Under the pieces are notes generated by a model, which saw only the letters and a program-made list of their open reading frames with translations, searched no databases and was not told the origin of the DNA. From the NCBI GenBank assembly GCA_946803715.1, contig CAMPET010000024.1:452483-516482 (forward strand): a stretch of DNA of 64,000 bases, written 5' to 3'. The stretch is from Beroe ovata (Eukaryota; Ctenophora; Nuda; Beroida; Beroidae). Positions 27,787-41,025 of the stretch are shown here, piece by piece. The position numbers were made by a program, and so were the translations under genes. Numbering within the stretch: position 1 is the first letter of the stretch; every line of letters starts with the position of its first letter.

Positions 27787-30700
27787 ATTCATGGCACAAT
27801 TCCCGTTGAAAAATGATGTCAGCACATCGATCCAACAATGCAATGTCATGTTCATCTGTATCTGTATCCGAATCGTTCTTTATCTGATCATGATCACTGC
27901 AAGTGATCAGTCATGAGTTATGAGTTAGTGATCGAAACTTAACCGTGGGGTTCCTTACAGACCAATCTGCAGAAGTTGAATGCCCAATTACCGGCCAGGT
28001 TTACTTCCGGAGTAATGCCGAATCGTGTCTGCTAATAACCCGCTGAATATTCTGTCGTATTTGGTTGTCTGACACTCCACTCGGCACGCATTTCTCCAAT
28101 CTCAGGGCCTGTGAAAGTACGACTGTGAGGAAGAGAGAGATTTCTGATCGATGTGATTGTAATGATTACTGAAAATTGTCAACAGAAGTGACCTTAACTT
28201 TTGACGTCATTGTTTGATAATGACGCAAGTACGATCGCATTCATGCTCGATTCTACAGCTTACGAAACAAATGCCTGTTTAAATTAAATTGCAGACCTTC
28301 CGACGCATATCATAACTTCGGTTGGTCGCGCGCACGAAATCCAATTTAACCATGCGTGAAGCGCGCGGATGAAATCATGGAATTATTTTCGCGCGCTCCG
28401 CAAAAGCACCTGAAATTTGTCACTGTCATACATTTGCCACTGCTCGGCACAAACCTACCTTCAAAAACATTTCGTAATCAACCGGGATATTTTTGATAAG
28501 TTTTGGTGTTGTTTCAGCCAAAACATACTGCAGTTTCTTATTCTTGCGTGGCGACGAACTCGACCTATTTCGTTGCGACTGAACCTATAAAAGAGAAGTT
28601 GTACATACCAAATATTTGGCGAGGAATTAGGAATTCAAATTCCGATTTGAACTTTGATACACATGTATTACCTCTTCCGCAAAGTATATGGATGCGTTTC
28701 TACAATGATACTGCTGTCGTTGGGGTGGGGCGCTTTTTGCCCTGGAGTAATTGCATTCTTTCAACTTGCCTGGTAAAATTATAGGTAGATATAACGATAC
28801 GATCATTAACGAAAGGGTGATTGTGTTTTTGTACAAGAATAAGATTCGATATTTACCGTTTAGACAGTAAGTTTTGAGATCGAAGGAAGACCAAACACTC
28901 ATCATATCATCGTCGTAGACCTGAGATTTGTAATTTATGAGGGGATTTTTATATCCTGATCGATTCTGACCAATGAATATCGGTCACGTGTTTTGAATGC
29001 CGTCACGTGATTTAAATCATCTATGACCGGCATTGTGATACCGCTAACATTCATATATTTGACCAAATTGTCAAAGCACCCTGCTTAGAATGATAATTTT
29101 TTGTCTGGAGGTGATCAAGCATGCTTCGCTGAAAGAATCTTCCTGAAATCTTTGACCATTTGTTTACTTAATAGGAATTCTTTGGGCCACCTTGAGCTTA
29201 AAGCCTAAACGTTCCTATATATTATACACCAATATTTCTATTCAAGTTGTTAAGTACCATATGAATAGTCAATTCATTGAGCACTCATGTCGCACGTTAT
29301 AACACGTTTTTAATTCATTTCTGTGCAGCTCAACGTGCAGACTTTGTTTACTCTTCAATAAATATATTAATTGATCAAGGCATCGCTATACCGGGGGAAT
29401 TTTAAACTGTTTAAACCATCCTCTATACGGATTACTAAGCCTCGAGATTCGGAAAAGTAAAACAGTTCGAATTTCCTGAGCTATTTTTTCTATCAAGACA
29501 TGTTACACGTGATTCAATTTGTTTTTGATCAGGGAGCAATTGGCAGTGATGTGTGTTATTGTACAGATGGCAGCTTTCAATTAGACGTTTAACATTAAAC
29601 TTTGATAATTCATTTGATAACTCAGAACAGAAATTGTTGATCGGTTTGAGATTACTTGATTGATGAATCAGCCATCAGTATCCATAAACAAATCATCATA
29701 CAGGGATACATATACGCGTTATTATTGATTTTGTTAACAGGTCTCACGACCATACCACTCAGTTCACATCATTGTGCGATCACAATAGAATAAAAACCAC
29801 AAGAAAAATTTTTATTACGATTTCATGAAACACGTGTCGGACCACACTCGTTAAAACTTGTCGTCATTCGTTGTTGCAATGGAGAATAATTTCTATTGAC
29901 TCATTCTCACATAAAGTCATCAGCAGTCGTTACAGTTGTGGAATTTGGTGTCTAGACTAACTGACCAGACTTTAAAAACTAGCATTGAAACGAGGTCTGT
30001 GGCATCGAGTTTCACGGTGTGGTGATTTAAAATCGAGTTTTGTCATAATACACTCCAATGCTCACAACAGCCGCGAGGAGAAATTGAAATTACACGTCTT
30101 CTTCATGGTGAAGGGAACTGCCCCCTATTCAATTATTTAGTTTCAACTAAATCAGCTTTATAACTTTGTCGCAGAGAGACCACCAAATAAACCAAGCACT
30201 GAAATCGCTCTACAATACATACCTATCCCTATTATATATCCTCAATTTGGAGGACCTCAAGATCTATTTCTATCCTCATGATGACTTCTCTCAGCACTCC
30301 TCTCTCTCTCTCTGCTTGAACAATGATATGTATGACACGACGTCTCCATGACCGTATAACAATGCATGAACTTTCCTGACACGACTATAATATAACTTCT
30401 CTCTCCAGCAACACTATCATGTACAATGCATGATGTTTTGACATGCTATTATGCGCTACATGTCAGAACTTTACAGTAATGGTTGTTAATGATTCCATGT
30501 AATATAAAGTGGAGAAGATGACTCAAAAAGACATGATATGAATCTGATGCTGTATCACTAACATCTTTTGATGCTGCATCAGTCACGTGATATGAAGCTT
30601 CGTATGTGTTTTTGTCTGCACATTAAGAACTCCGACCGGCTCGTTGAAAAGAGCTATTGATGTAACTTTGAGAGAGTTGTAGTTATTATAGCGCAATGCA

Positions 30701-32668
30701 GCGTGATTTAATCAAGGAAAATGAGATTATATCAAGTTCGGTGTTGAATCTGAAGTTCGAAGAAGTTTAGTCATTTTTATGAGGATAGAAGGGAGTGCCC
30801 GATGAACTCTTTAAATAATGAACTCGTTAGATAGGGTAATTCATCAGTTCATAATAATTAATCTGCAATACAAATTATTGGATTTTCTCCAAAAATCAAT
30901 TTTACTCATAGAGGAGCTTGATATTATATCCTATTTGAGCATAAGTAGGAACAATATTGACTGCTTGGCAACACTTAATAAATATTGCATGATAGAGGTA
31001 ACTTCCCTTGCAGTGGACATTTCATATCAATTACCAAGTCGTACATTAGCAAAAACTGTGGTGCAAGAAAGTGTGATGGTTTCCAATGACACCTTTTTAA
31101 TACATCCGTAAATAAAGAAAAAACCAAGACTCGCAAATATATCCCACATAAGAAAACCTGTGAGTGTCTCCTACATATTTTTAACAAGTTGTTTTATTCG
31201 ATCTACTTTAAACTGACAGTAATGACACTAAATTGAGACTAAATGTCAATAAGTTACCTACCTCAGAAGGTCGGTTGGAAAACGAAGAGTACCTTTTATC
31301 CTCCTTCTTACCACAGTCTGTTCGGGGAGCTTCTGTGAAATTAACAGAGGTATTGCACAGTGTCATAGCAAAACGACACACACTATATTACAGAATGTGA
31401 TAGTGAATCTTGAAAGGGGGACGTGAAAATTGCACTATGCAATCCTCTCTTATTGATATGTGGTATTTCATAGTGTTGATCAAATTACATCAAACATAGT
31501 ATTGTAGTAGTGTATTACATGAGCAAGGTCACACAAAGCACCCTTAACATTTGCTATGAACTTCATTGGTAAGGCTGTATGGATGTCATGTTGCTATAGC
31601 TCTATCTTATTAGTGATTCATTAGGTATATGATCCCTGCCTACATGCCTAAATATCACATTATTAGTATTGATGTTTAACAAAGGTAGTTCATTGTAGGT
31701 AGTAGTGGAAATATTATTTGGTTTTAAGTATTGTAAGACATAAGATGGGACTACTTACCAATGTGACTGGAATGATTATAACTGTTTATTTTAATCTGAA
31801 GTCCTATTTGAGCATCTCTGGAATTATCAATAACTGATACCTAGGATGAAGTAGATTTAGAAAACTCCGATATATTATCTTTTCAGAGGTAGAGATAAGG
31901 TAAGTGAACTTTTTCTACTACTGACTAACCTCATTTATTTCTTTGCACTGCCCAAATTGGTCAGGTTGATCTGCTTTAGTCCTTGTGACTACAACTTTCT
32001 CTTGCTTGCACTGATTTTCAGAATCTGTGATCCTCACTTTCTTTCTCTTTGTTGATAGATTACTATTCCTGATAACTACTGGCTCATATGTCCCTGAATA
32101 AGTTACTGCATACAAAAAATAGATTGTGATTCTATCATAGATAGTATTGAAGTGGAGATAATGAAGGTATGTAGCGAGCACTGCCAAATCATAATGTGCT
32201 TTAATTGGCTAAAGATGTATACTATCCCATTATTACTTGATTTGGTGCGAGATACTGATGCTGCAATTAGTCTCTTGTAGATATCCACACTATGAGAGGA
32301 AGGCAAATCAGAACACATCTGTCATCTATACCTGAATAGAAAATTCCTATTTATCTGCCAATCATCGTCATCAAGGATGCCAGCTAATAGAAACAAATAA
32401 CCCCTCCAATGTCTTGCTGTTCAAATTGCTGTTCAAATTGTTTGATCGTGGTATTGATGTGACCAAATCATGATCATTTTATGAAATTTAGAACCATCAA
32501 CCAATGAAAATAGCAACGACTTCTCAACCATGAGTAGACATGTTTGATTTTAGAAAGATAGCAATCTTATAATTATAATATTATATATCTGCTTTGGAAA
32601 ATGGAATATTTGTCCAATTTCCAAAAACAATTTATACACTATGACGTGACCTGCGCGGCGCGACGCGT
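27787..32668. other. Gene-poor AT-rich stretch
   Basis: I find no gene that I recognise. One open stretch bounded by splice-like sites (28518-28772) is listed separately. The rest holds short polymorphic-looking AT runs and occasional CG-alternating islands (28325-28400). Confidence 0.5.
28518..28772 (+). CDS. Possible 85-codon exon of an unknown gene
   Basis: The frame is open for 85 codons between an acceptor (GTTGTTTCAG) and a donor (CTGGTAAAA), phase 0 at both ends. The translation is rich in aromatic residues (FVATEPIKEKLYIPNIW, VVGVGRFLPWSNC) and matches no family I know. No partner exons are seen nearby, so it may be chance. Confidence 0.2.
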
Positions 32669-32806
32669 TGTAGGATTTCACCCTACCCTTGCTGGCTGCA
32701 TTTTATCCCTGGGAAGGAATGACAATTGCGGAATAACAATTGCGCGGCGCCGACATTGATTTTGGAAATTGGATTTTACACTACTGCAGTAGTGTAAAAT
32801 CCTACA
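32669..32806. mobile_element. TGTAGGATTT MITE, copy 3
   Basis: The left end TGTAGGATTTCACCCTACCC is identical to the other copies and the right end is GTGTAAAATCCTACA. The right half is more diverged and includes CACTACTGCAGTAGTG. Inside are two short repeats ending ACAATTGCG. The flanks CGCGACGCG and CGCGGCGCG form a 9-bp direct repeat with one mismatch. Confidence 0.85.
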
Positions 32807-35800
32807 ACGCGGCGCGCGCGCGGCAGGATGCACAGAGAAATATAAATTTTAACTGCATGCCACTGTCCACTGTTTCTTGCGCGCTGCGCGCGCTTTCATC
32901 GAAGGCCTTCATCAAAGGCTTTCTATATTGATCCAATTGAAATTAAAAATTAAAAAGAAAATATCCGCCGCGCCGCGCACTTAACTTCATCTCAGCAGGA
33001 ATTCAATGACATATTTCAGGTAATGAATTATGAAGTTGAGTCTTGTCATTCATACACTCTGCTATTATGTTGATAAGTTCAATTCATCGCGCGATCTAAT
33101 TCAGTTCACAGGTTGAGGTTGAAGATGATACTTCAATTTCATAAGTTTTGTTGGCTTGCCACATATGATTGAGCATTGTATTATTGTGGCATCTATTGAT
33201 TATCATTTTCAATTTTGTGATCCTAAATAAAGCTATCATTGAGCAGTCAGCAGTGAACTTCACTGTGAATTCAAAGCTGTTTGAAGCTGCACACCTTCTT
33301 TCTTGTAAACCAGATTAGTTTTGCCTTTCCTCTTGATGTCTTGTTGCCTCCATACATTAGAAGTTTGTAATCCCCTTTCCTTTTAAAGTGGAGAACTGTT
33401 TTCTGGACATGGCAATATGTTTGTAGGCTCCTAAATCCTTACTTCTATGATCAATTTGAAACTGCAAGCCCATGAGAACTTAGGGTCGCCACGCTGAAAA
33501 CTGTTGGAGGATGATTCATTTCTTGCCTCTTCATCAACAATGAACTTGATGAACTTACATTCAGTCTCCATTGGGTACAACCATTCACAAGGGTTTCAAT
33601 TCGAGAACTCCTTTGAGAGCTATTTATATATTAAGTGATCAGGAAAGAGTGTTCTCTAGGAACTGCTTTGTAAAAATTTATTTTGATTTCCATCTTTTAG
33701 AGTGAGTACACTATAATTTGCTGGCATAATTAAATCAATGATTCTGAATGGAGGATTCCTTAATTCCACATCAGCTCTTACACACCCATGGACATTACCA
33801 CCCTTCACACCGACTCTTTCAGTGTCACCAAACAACATGTACATTTATATCATGCTTATTAACAACATATCAACATGCACCAAGCCCTGGAACTCCTTTC
33901 AAATGTTCATGCCATTCTTACAATGCAAAAATAATCAAGCAATCATGCATGGAACTGCCAAAATTAAATGCTGAGTTATAAGTTAACATAATGTCCCTTG
34001 TAGTATGAGTCTAAAATTTAATTTTCGTGATTTAGGCTGTATTTTGAAGTGCATTGCTCCAATTATAGTGGCAATTTGTGGTTGCTACAGTTTACAGAGG
34101 TTATAATATGTTTGGTTACTAGCTGCACTAAATTATTCCAGGCTTGGTAATTAAGTGGAATCTAATGCTTAACGAACTTGTAATTAAGGTTATATGTCAT
34201 GTGTGATCTGCTGCCCAATAGCAAATTGAGTAAATCAGAGCAATGACCAATAGGGTGGGTCCCTGAGAAGTGGATTGTGTAGAAGTCGTCACACAAAGCT
34301 TCTGTTATTGTTGTTGTCCACTTTGTGCTCGTTCTTAATTGTGCTGTATCTCTTTCGACAATTCACTGGATTCATTCATATTATTCTCTGACTAGACCTA
34401 TTAAGTTGCATTGATCTCACCAGACTGATGAACGACACCGCTTCACCACAATATGCCCTATAATGACCGCTAAATACCGATTCTTTCCAGTTCACAGGTA
34501 CCCTCTCTAACAGTTTTATTTTACATAACAACCAATAATGAGACAGTGTCGCCAAAGATTCCTCGTAACACTCTGAAAGATGGAGCGATGACTAAATACC
34601 AATTACACAGCAATTACAATCGCATGTTGCTCATAATATATTACTTTTGAAACAGAGGAGACGAATAACATATACAGATGGGAGAGAGAGCAGTGTTCTC
34701 GTTATGACACCAATTGATAGGCTAGGGAGAGAACGAGAGAGGGATCAATTGGACAGATGCATGAGGATATTCAATATTTGTTAGAGTCTGAATCGTTTCT
34801 GATTGTTATTTCTTGTTTGAAGTCTCATATTGGCTTTAGTGTTAAAAATCGGAAAGAGGACCTATCTTGTGTTTCATCTGTGTGGGATCAATGTCAAAAA
34901 AACAATCCCAGCCACATGATATCACTTTGCCAGGCAGACTTCATCTTGAACACCTATAAGTCCGTGTCACTATGTAAAAATTGGGTTAGGTGAAAGTCAA
35001 CCTACTATGCGGTAAGATAGTTAGATTTTATTGAATCGTTTAGTTCGCCTGACCACACCTCGACTGAGCTCTCAATGGTGTTACAAAATCACGAATATCA
35101 TTGATTGAAATTATGGTTGTTACGAGGCATAATACCATTGAGAATTGGCGTTCGCTTCTGCATGCTCCGTGTGTCTCACGCTCTTCCCTTCCTATAATCG
35201 AATTCTGGTAATTTGAACATCTGCTTCCACTGCTATAGTCCAGATTTTATATATCGGGTTTTCCAGGTCCTTTCTTTTCGCAGATTTCAGGGGCTGTTTT
35301 TCCCTCCTACAATAATTCCGCGATGAAAACCTCAATAATTTCATAATTGCATGATTTTTAAGGTACGTGGGTTTCATTTCACGACTATCATTTAGTATGA
35401 CACGTGTATGTGCAACTTGTGTGCCTAACTACTATTGAAACCCACACTTTTATACTCAATGCTGATTCTCCCCCCCTCTCATTCTATGCACTAGATATCA
35501 TTGCGATTAAAGCCTGGAATTAGTGGTCATACAGCAGCAGCTGTATTATTGCTGATCAAGTGTAATTCGACTTCGTTCAGCCCGTCACTATTTATAATGA
35601 GCGTTCCGAGGTGCATAGTCCACTTTACAAGTTCTTTCTCAGGAGAACACTTGTCTTTCGGTTCAAATCATGATGTTTTGTTGCTAAACGTCTTATAAAC
35701 CATCGAAATGGAGCTTGTCTAGATTATACTGAACCGCAATTTTGCGGCTACCAACTTCCCAGGGTTTTTAGGAACATGAACATCTCAAGTGTCACAACCT

Positions 35801-36512
35801 ATCAACTTTGACTGCAGTATTTTCTCCCAATAAATTTACGATTACTACTCTTTAACTTCACTTTCCGCCATCCCTATTGGACAGTTGGTGCGCTCTGATT
35901 GGCTGGAAAGCGTCACGTTACCATGGCAATATGAATCCCGATGGTTAATTGGTTATCCTAGGAGTCTATCCGTTAATGACTTTGACTTTAAATTGCGAGC
36001 TGAGGTCACATCTAGGAAGGGGCAAACCATCTATCGGCTTTCCCCTCCTTGCGTGAGTTCGTTTAGCCGCGCGGCGTACCCGTTATATGCTACTTGGTTA
36101 TCAAGTGAACTACTCCCCTCACAGTTAGGAATCCACAGAATATTGTGCTTGTTCCGGCCACCGCATCCATTGTTACGAGGTAATTGTTGTACGACGTGAT
36201 TAAGAGCACCGGCCTTTAACCCAAATTATAGTTTATCTTATCCTGGCGCCAGAATTTTCCATGACTGATCATAATATAGAATCACTTTAGCTGACAGCTT
36301 GATTCTCGCGTTACGGTTAATAAAGCTGTTCAATTTGGTAAGCCCATTTTGAACGCAAAATACAGCTTATTAATAGCCCCCCATTCAGCTGAATTATAAG
36401 CAACCCTGTGGTATAATTTACACCAAAGATGTACAATTAACTCCCGTTCCCCGTTTAAGCATCATCTTAGGTGCGCACATACTCCCTTCCCCTTACATTT
36501 AGTACGTTATTA

Positions 36513-36519
36513 ACACACA

Positions 36520-36555
<36 letters not shown>
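36513..36555. repeat. CA microsatellite
   Basis: An uninterrupted CA run follows a short CACACAAACACAC variant. Confidence 0.95.
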
Positions 36556-36558
<3 letters not shown>

Positions 36559-37056
36559 GTATACATATTATTGAGCAGCGGGGGTCATTTATTTATTAAA
36601 GGACGGTCGGCTAGTAAATTGTCGGGCTCATTTATTGACACTTCATTAACTGCTGCCCCCTCTCTCGTCGTCTCTAGGCTTCATATTGTGAGAGACGTGG
36701 GTAGAGTGGTTGTAACGGTCGTTTTATCTGTGCCTTAATTGGCTATCAGCGACTGATCCATTGTTTGAAGTCAATGATATAGCCATCTCTCATTGGTAAA
36801 CGTTAGCTTTTTAGGCGAGATTTAATTACTCTCACTTTGATATAGACTTTGTTTTGTGGCCCTGAAACGTATCAATGTGAATTCCTTTCATACCCCCTTT
36901 TTTCCTCCAGCTATAACTTACTGTCCATTTTCGCCGAGACATTTCTTGAATTTATTATCCTAAACTGGTTCTGGTCCAACATCTGGAAGACACAGATCGA
37001 TCTGTAATTTGTGCAGTGATTACGAGCCTGATTGTTAGACCGATATCTCTGTCAAA

Positions 37057-37058
<2 letters not shown>

Positions 37059-37088
<30 letters not shown>

Positions 37089-37178
37089 NNNNNNNNNNNN
37101 NNNNNNNNNNNNNNNNNNNNNNNNNNNNNNNNNNNCACACACACACAACACAACACATACACACACACACACACACAC
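37059..37178. repeat. CA microsatellite with an assembly gap
   Basis: CA repeats lie on both sides of 47 Ns at 37089-37135, so the true array length is unknown. Confidence 0.95.
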
Positions 37179-39039
37179 TCCTATACCATTTACTGAAGGG
37201 GACCCCCTACAGTGATGCAAGCAATCAACTGGCTCTCATTAATCAAGTGGCCAATCAAGCCACCTCTCTGGGGACATTCCACCAATGACACCACTCCGAT
37301 TACACCTCCTGACCGGGATCAACCAATCACAACGCACGATTAGGGTCACGTGACGCCCGGTATTGCAATCACTGCTCATTAATCACAGATGAGATTATTA
37401 AGAGCTCGCTGGCGATACAGTGACTGAGAGAGAGAGAGAGAGAGAGGATCTCCGCGCTGTGTGTACACCTTCTCACGTGAGCTACGTTCCCGTCCCACCA
37501 CGATTGTTTGCTTTATTATCATTACACGTGCATAATAATATATTGTGTCATATCTATTATAGCAAGAGAATATATTTGGGTGCCCAGTTGGGTTTGGTGA
37601 TTTTGATAAAAAGCTAGGTTGGAGATGGATGGTTCCGACTATTATATCATCGCATAATTTATGCTACATTAGATTGTGAAAAGTCAGAGTGGGCGCGGTT
37701 TTGATAATTTATTCCAATCCATATTCCGTGAAAATTGTCGGGTTTTTTAAGCAAACACTTCCATGTTGTCTGCTTTATGAAAGATAAAGCTATAAAGAAC
37801 AATGTCAACAATTTACATATGTATAGTGCTGTACCAGCCAATTATTATAGACGTAGGTATTATATAATCAATTATTGTACAAAACAATGATAATGACTCT
37901 AGTCACCGCTAGAAAGAACTATTATGCTGATAAGTGAGCTTGAAAATGAATGTGTGTGAGTTGTATAGCACAACTTATCAACTTTATTTGATAGATCTTT
38001 CTTCAGTATAATGGTATAAATTTTGATTGTTTATCTCGATAACGTTGGCGTTAGGTAACCATGGTAGTAATTATTATCATCCATTAGATAATTAGATAAT
38101 TAGTAATCGAGGCGTCAGTAATCGATGGGTGAATCGTTCTAATCGGTTAATTACGTGATCAATTAGTCATTAGATTGCTTGTTATTAGTATATTTCATTG
38201 ATTATATCAGTTGTTAAAATTATCAAGTCTTTACCCAACTTATGATGAGTTGTAACTAAAGACAATGTTATCTCATATATATCATACTGTAGGATGATTT
38301 CGATTGCTAATCGGTGTAATGATGGAAATTTGCTACGGCTATTAGCATTTGATCTGCGTAAATTAACGAGAAGGTATAATTTTCATTGATTTCTATTGAA
38401 AACGTTCATGACAATCGGTAACATGAATTTGAAGTTTTAACTTATATATTTTCACGTTAAGAAGGTATTGAGAAGAAAGAAATCAGTCTAAAGACTCAAC
38501 ATACATCTTCTCTACCACATATTTCCAGGGTGTTGTGAGCTACCCCTGCCTGTCTGATCCATGATCTGTGACATTCCGGAGCCATCTCATGAATCTCATT
38601 AAAAGATAAATCCTTGTGTTTCAACGCGTATATCTCGCATTGTTCACGGTGATTAACCCCGTATAATTGTGGTCGAATTTGCCACTCACACGCTTAGATT
38701 CATCCGCACCCAGGTCCTAGATACTAATTACCTCATTGGATACTAATTAGGGTTATTAGGGTAAGTGGTGGGCATTCTGAGTAGCTGCTCAATTGAGCGT
38801 GAGCACTGAGCAGAGACATGGATGCGGCTAGACAGTTTTGCAGTCCATATCATTCATCGCTCCTTTCTTACCACCAACTCCCACTCAATGTTTTATGGAT
38901 CCTTGCGGGTCCAGGTTGAACCATTTCTCTGATTCTCAACATTCATCGTAGATAATAATTAAAATGTGTATGATATCTATAGCACATCTCTAGCGACACT
39001 GCGGCATAAAGTCGCCGTATCACCCTACCACTATCATAC

Positions 39040-39040
<1 letters not shown>

Positions 39041-39070
<30 letters not shown>

Positions 39071-39082
39071 NGTGTGTGTGTG
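39041..39082. repeat. GT microsatellite with one N at 39071
   Basis: The GT run is interrupted only by the N. Confidence 0.95.
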
Positions 39083-40166
39083 CCAGGACCACCCAAGATC
39101 ATTCTTGGAACCCGACATTAGCGGTATCATAATCTGTAAATTATATTGAAATTCGTTAATGGACCACGCAATTAAAATTATATAAGTAACTGGAGGTGTG
39201 CATCATCTCCCAAATGTGTGTGTGTGTGTGTGTGTCAGGCACCATTAGTATACTACCAGCTCATTGATTGATCTTGTAGGGAACTATATTGGGAGTTGTC
39301 ATATTGGCGATATCTGATCGGGACTGGCCTCTGATTGTTCGTTACATTCTCCGAAACGTGTCGTTCATGTTGAGACCTACTTAGTACTGCCGTTCTGATG
39401 ATTTTCAATGACGTACAATCAATTTATAGATAAATTAACTTATTTTATAGATAACTTAACTTATTGCTTTTTCTATATTTGATACAACAATCTACAATAG
39501 TTTGAAAAATATTATAAATTGTGACCAAAGCTCGTTTCATCGGCGCCATTCTGTCTCGAATATCTCGGGTGAGATCACGAGCAAGACTTTGAAGAGAGAG
39601 AGGGCGAAAATCATCGAGATATATGCTCGAGATTATTATCCCCCCCAGACCTGTTGCAGCTAATTTACATAATTCACCATCTCAACCGATAATTGCTGTA
39701 GGTCTCATTATAATCCTCGCGACCTTGGAATATATTCATCGTAAGTATATAAATTCAAACCGATGATCTGACAGAGAAATATATGTAAGTTCTTATTGTA
39801 TATCTGTACATAATTCAGAAATCATGTCGAATGATAAAAGACTTATATATTACCGGGGTTGATGACTTAGCGATTTGTTTCGAATCGCTGCATATTATTA
39901 TCGCTACCCACATCATGATGAACTATGATCTAGTTTCGAACAAATAGTAGCAGTCTTGAATCGTAAGATCTGAAATGACCACTGACCAGATCTGAAGGCA
40001 ATCTGAAGCCACCGATTGCGCAAACATCAATCAGCCAATCATCGCGCGACAAAAGACGTGCTTTGACCGGAAATGTGCGACTGGAATACATGTTGATATT
40101 GACAATTTCTACAAGATGGTATAATCCCCTGAAATGATATATTCACAATGTGCTCCTCTCCCATAG

Positions 40167-41025
40167 GTTATAAATGTGTTATGACTCAACCAGCCATGAA
40201 ATTGGAAACAACACAAGCTAACAATGTGAGTTAAAAATGAAGAGAAATGACTTGACAATGCCTCCCTAAAAAACTCGACCTTAGAAATCTCCATCCCGGA
40301 AATCTCCATCCTGACAATGTCAATCTTGCGGATTCCCACTCTGAAAATCTCCGCCTTGATCGAGCTTGACCATCTCCACCGTAATTACAGGTTCCACTGC
40401 GTCAATTCTCGCTGTACCGACCACCCTACGAGGAACTCTACACATTTTGGTGGAAATGCATGCAGATAACACTTCACGATAAGGGAACACAGACAATCAC
40501 AGCATTTGATAAGGTGAGAAAAGGGGAGGGGGGTTAGGTTTTAAGCCAATTGGGAGAATTACACCCTGGGATAACTTTGAACTTGACTAAGATCAACTTA
40601 TTTTTGTTGCCAAACTTAATAAAACTGTGATGAATCATCGATTGTGACTTGCAAAGACTGATCGATGGTTGTTGCAGGTTGGCTTGTCTACTGAAGACTC
40701 ACCTATGACAGGCACTGACACAAGCACAGATACTAAGTGAGTCTTAAGCCTGGGCATTTCTTATTGTTACCTTTCGTACTCTTATTGTACTCTTTCGTGC
40801 CCAATTTTACTACCCAATTATCGCCAATTTTACTACCCAATTATCACGTGCGAGTGTACAAAATCATTTGATATTTCCCCAGTTTCAATCGATGTTTATC
40901 GAAATCGCTGAAGTCACTTCGTTATATATGAAACCCATCTCTTTCTTCCTATAGGGGCTCGGAAAATGATCAGTTGAAGCAGCTCATGGCTATGGTCAGT
41001 TACTACAACTCAGTAGGCCGGGAAA
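40167..41025 (+). CDS. Four candidate exons of an unrecognised protein
   Basis: Exons 40167-40225, 40391-40513, 40678-40736 and 40955-41025 have good acceptors and donors and join in phase. The joined frame includes MTQPAMKLETTQANN, RPPYEELYTFWWKCMQ, TLHDKGTQTITAFDK, a Ser/Thr/Asp-rich bridge, and DQLKQLMAMVSYYNSVGRE. It ends with one base (A) of a split codon. I do not recognise a domain. The exon at 57298 starts with two bases of a codon and would fit (A+AT), so these may be the 5' exons of the Ser/Thr/Pro-rich gene further right, across an intron of about 16 kb. That link is inference only. Confidence 0.5.

Larger units (their letters stand above)
32807..40166. other. Gene-poor stretch with microsatellites
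   Basis: It is AT-rich with no supported gene. It contains CA/GT repeats at 36513-36555, 37059-37178 (with a 47-base N gap), 39041-39082 (one N at 39071) and 39217-39235, and a GA repeat at 37423-37446. Several CCAAT-type boxes occur near 35870-35905 and 37250-37330. Confidence 0.5.

Noticed and set aside
27960-28030. Exon-like stretch after CCTTACAG (TNLQKLNAQLPARFTSGV)
   Set aside because: It is short, reaches a stop at once and has no partner exon. Part of it resembles sequence near 47667, so a repeat is likelier.
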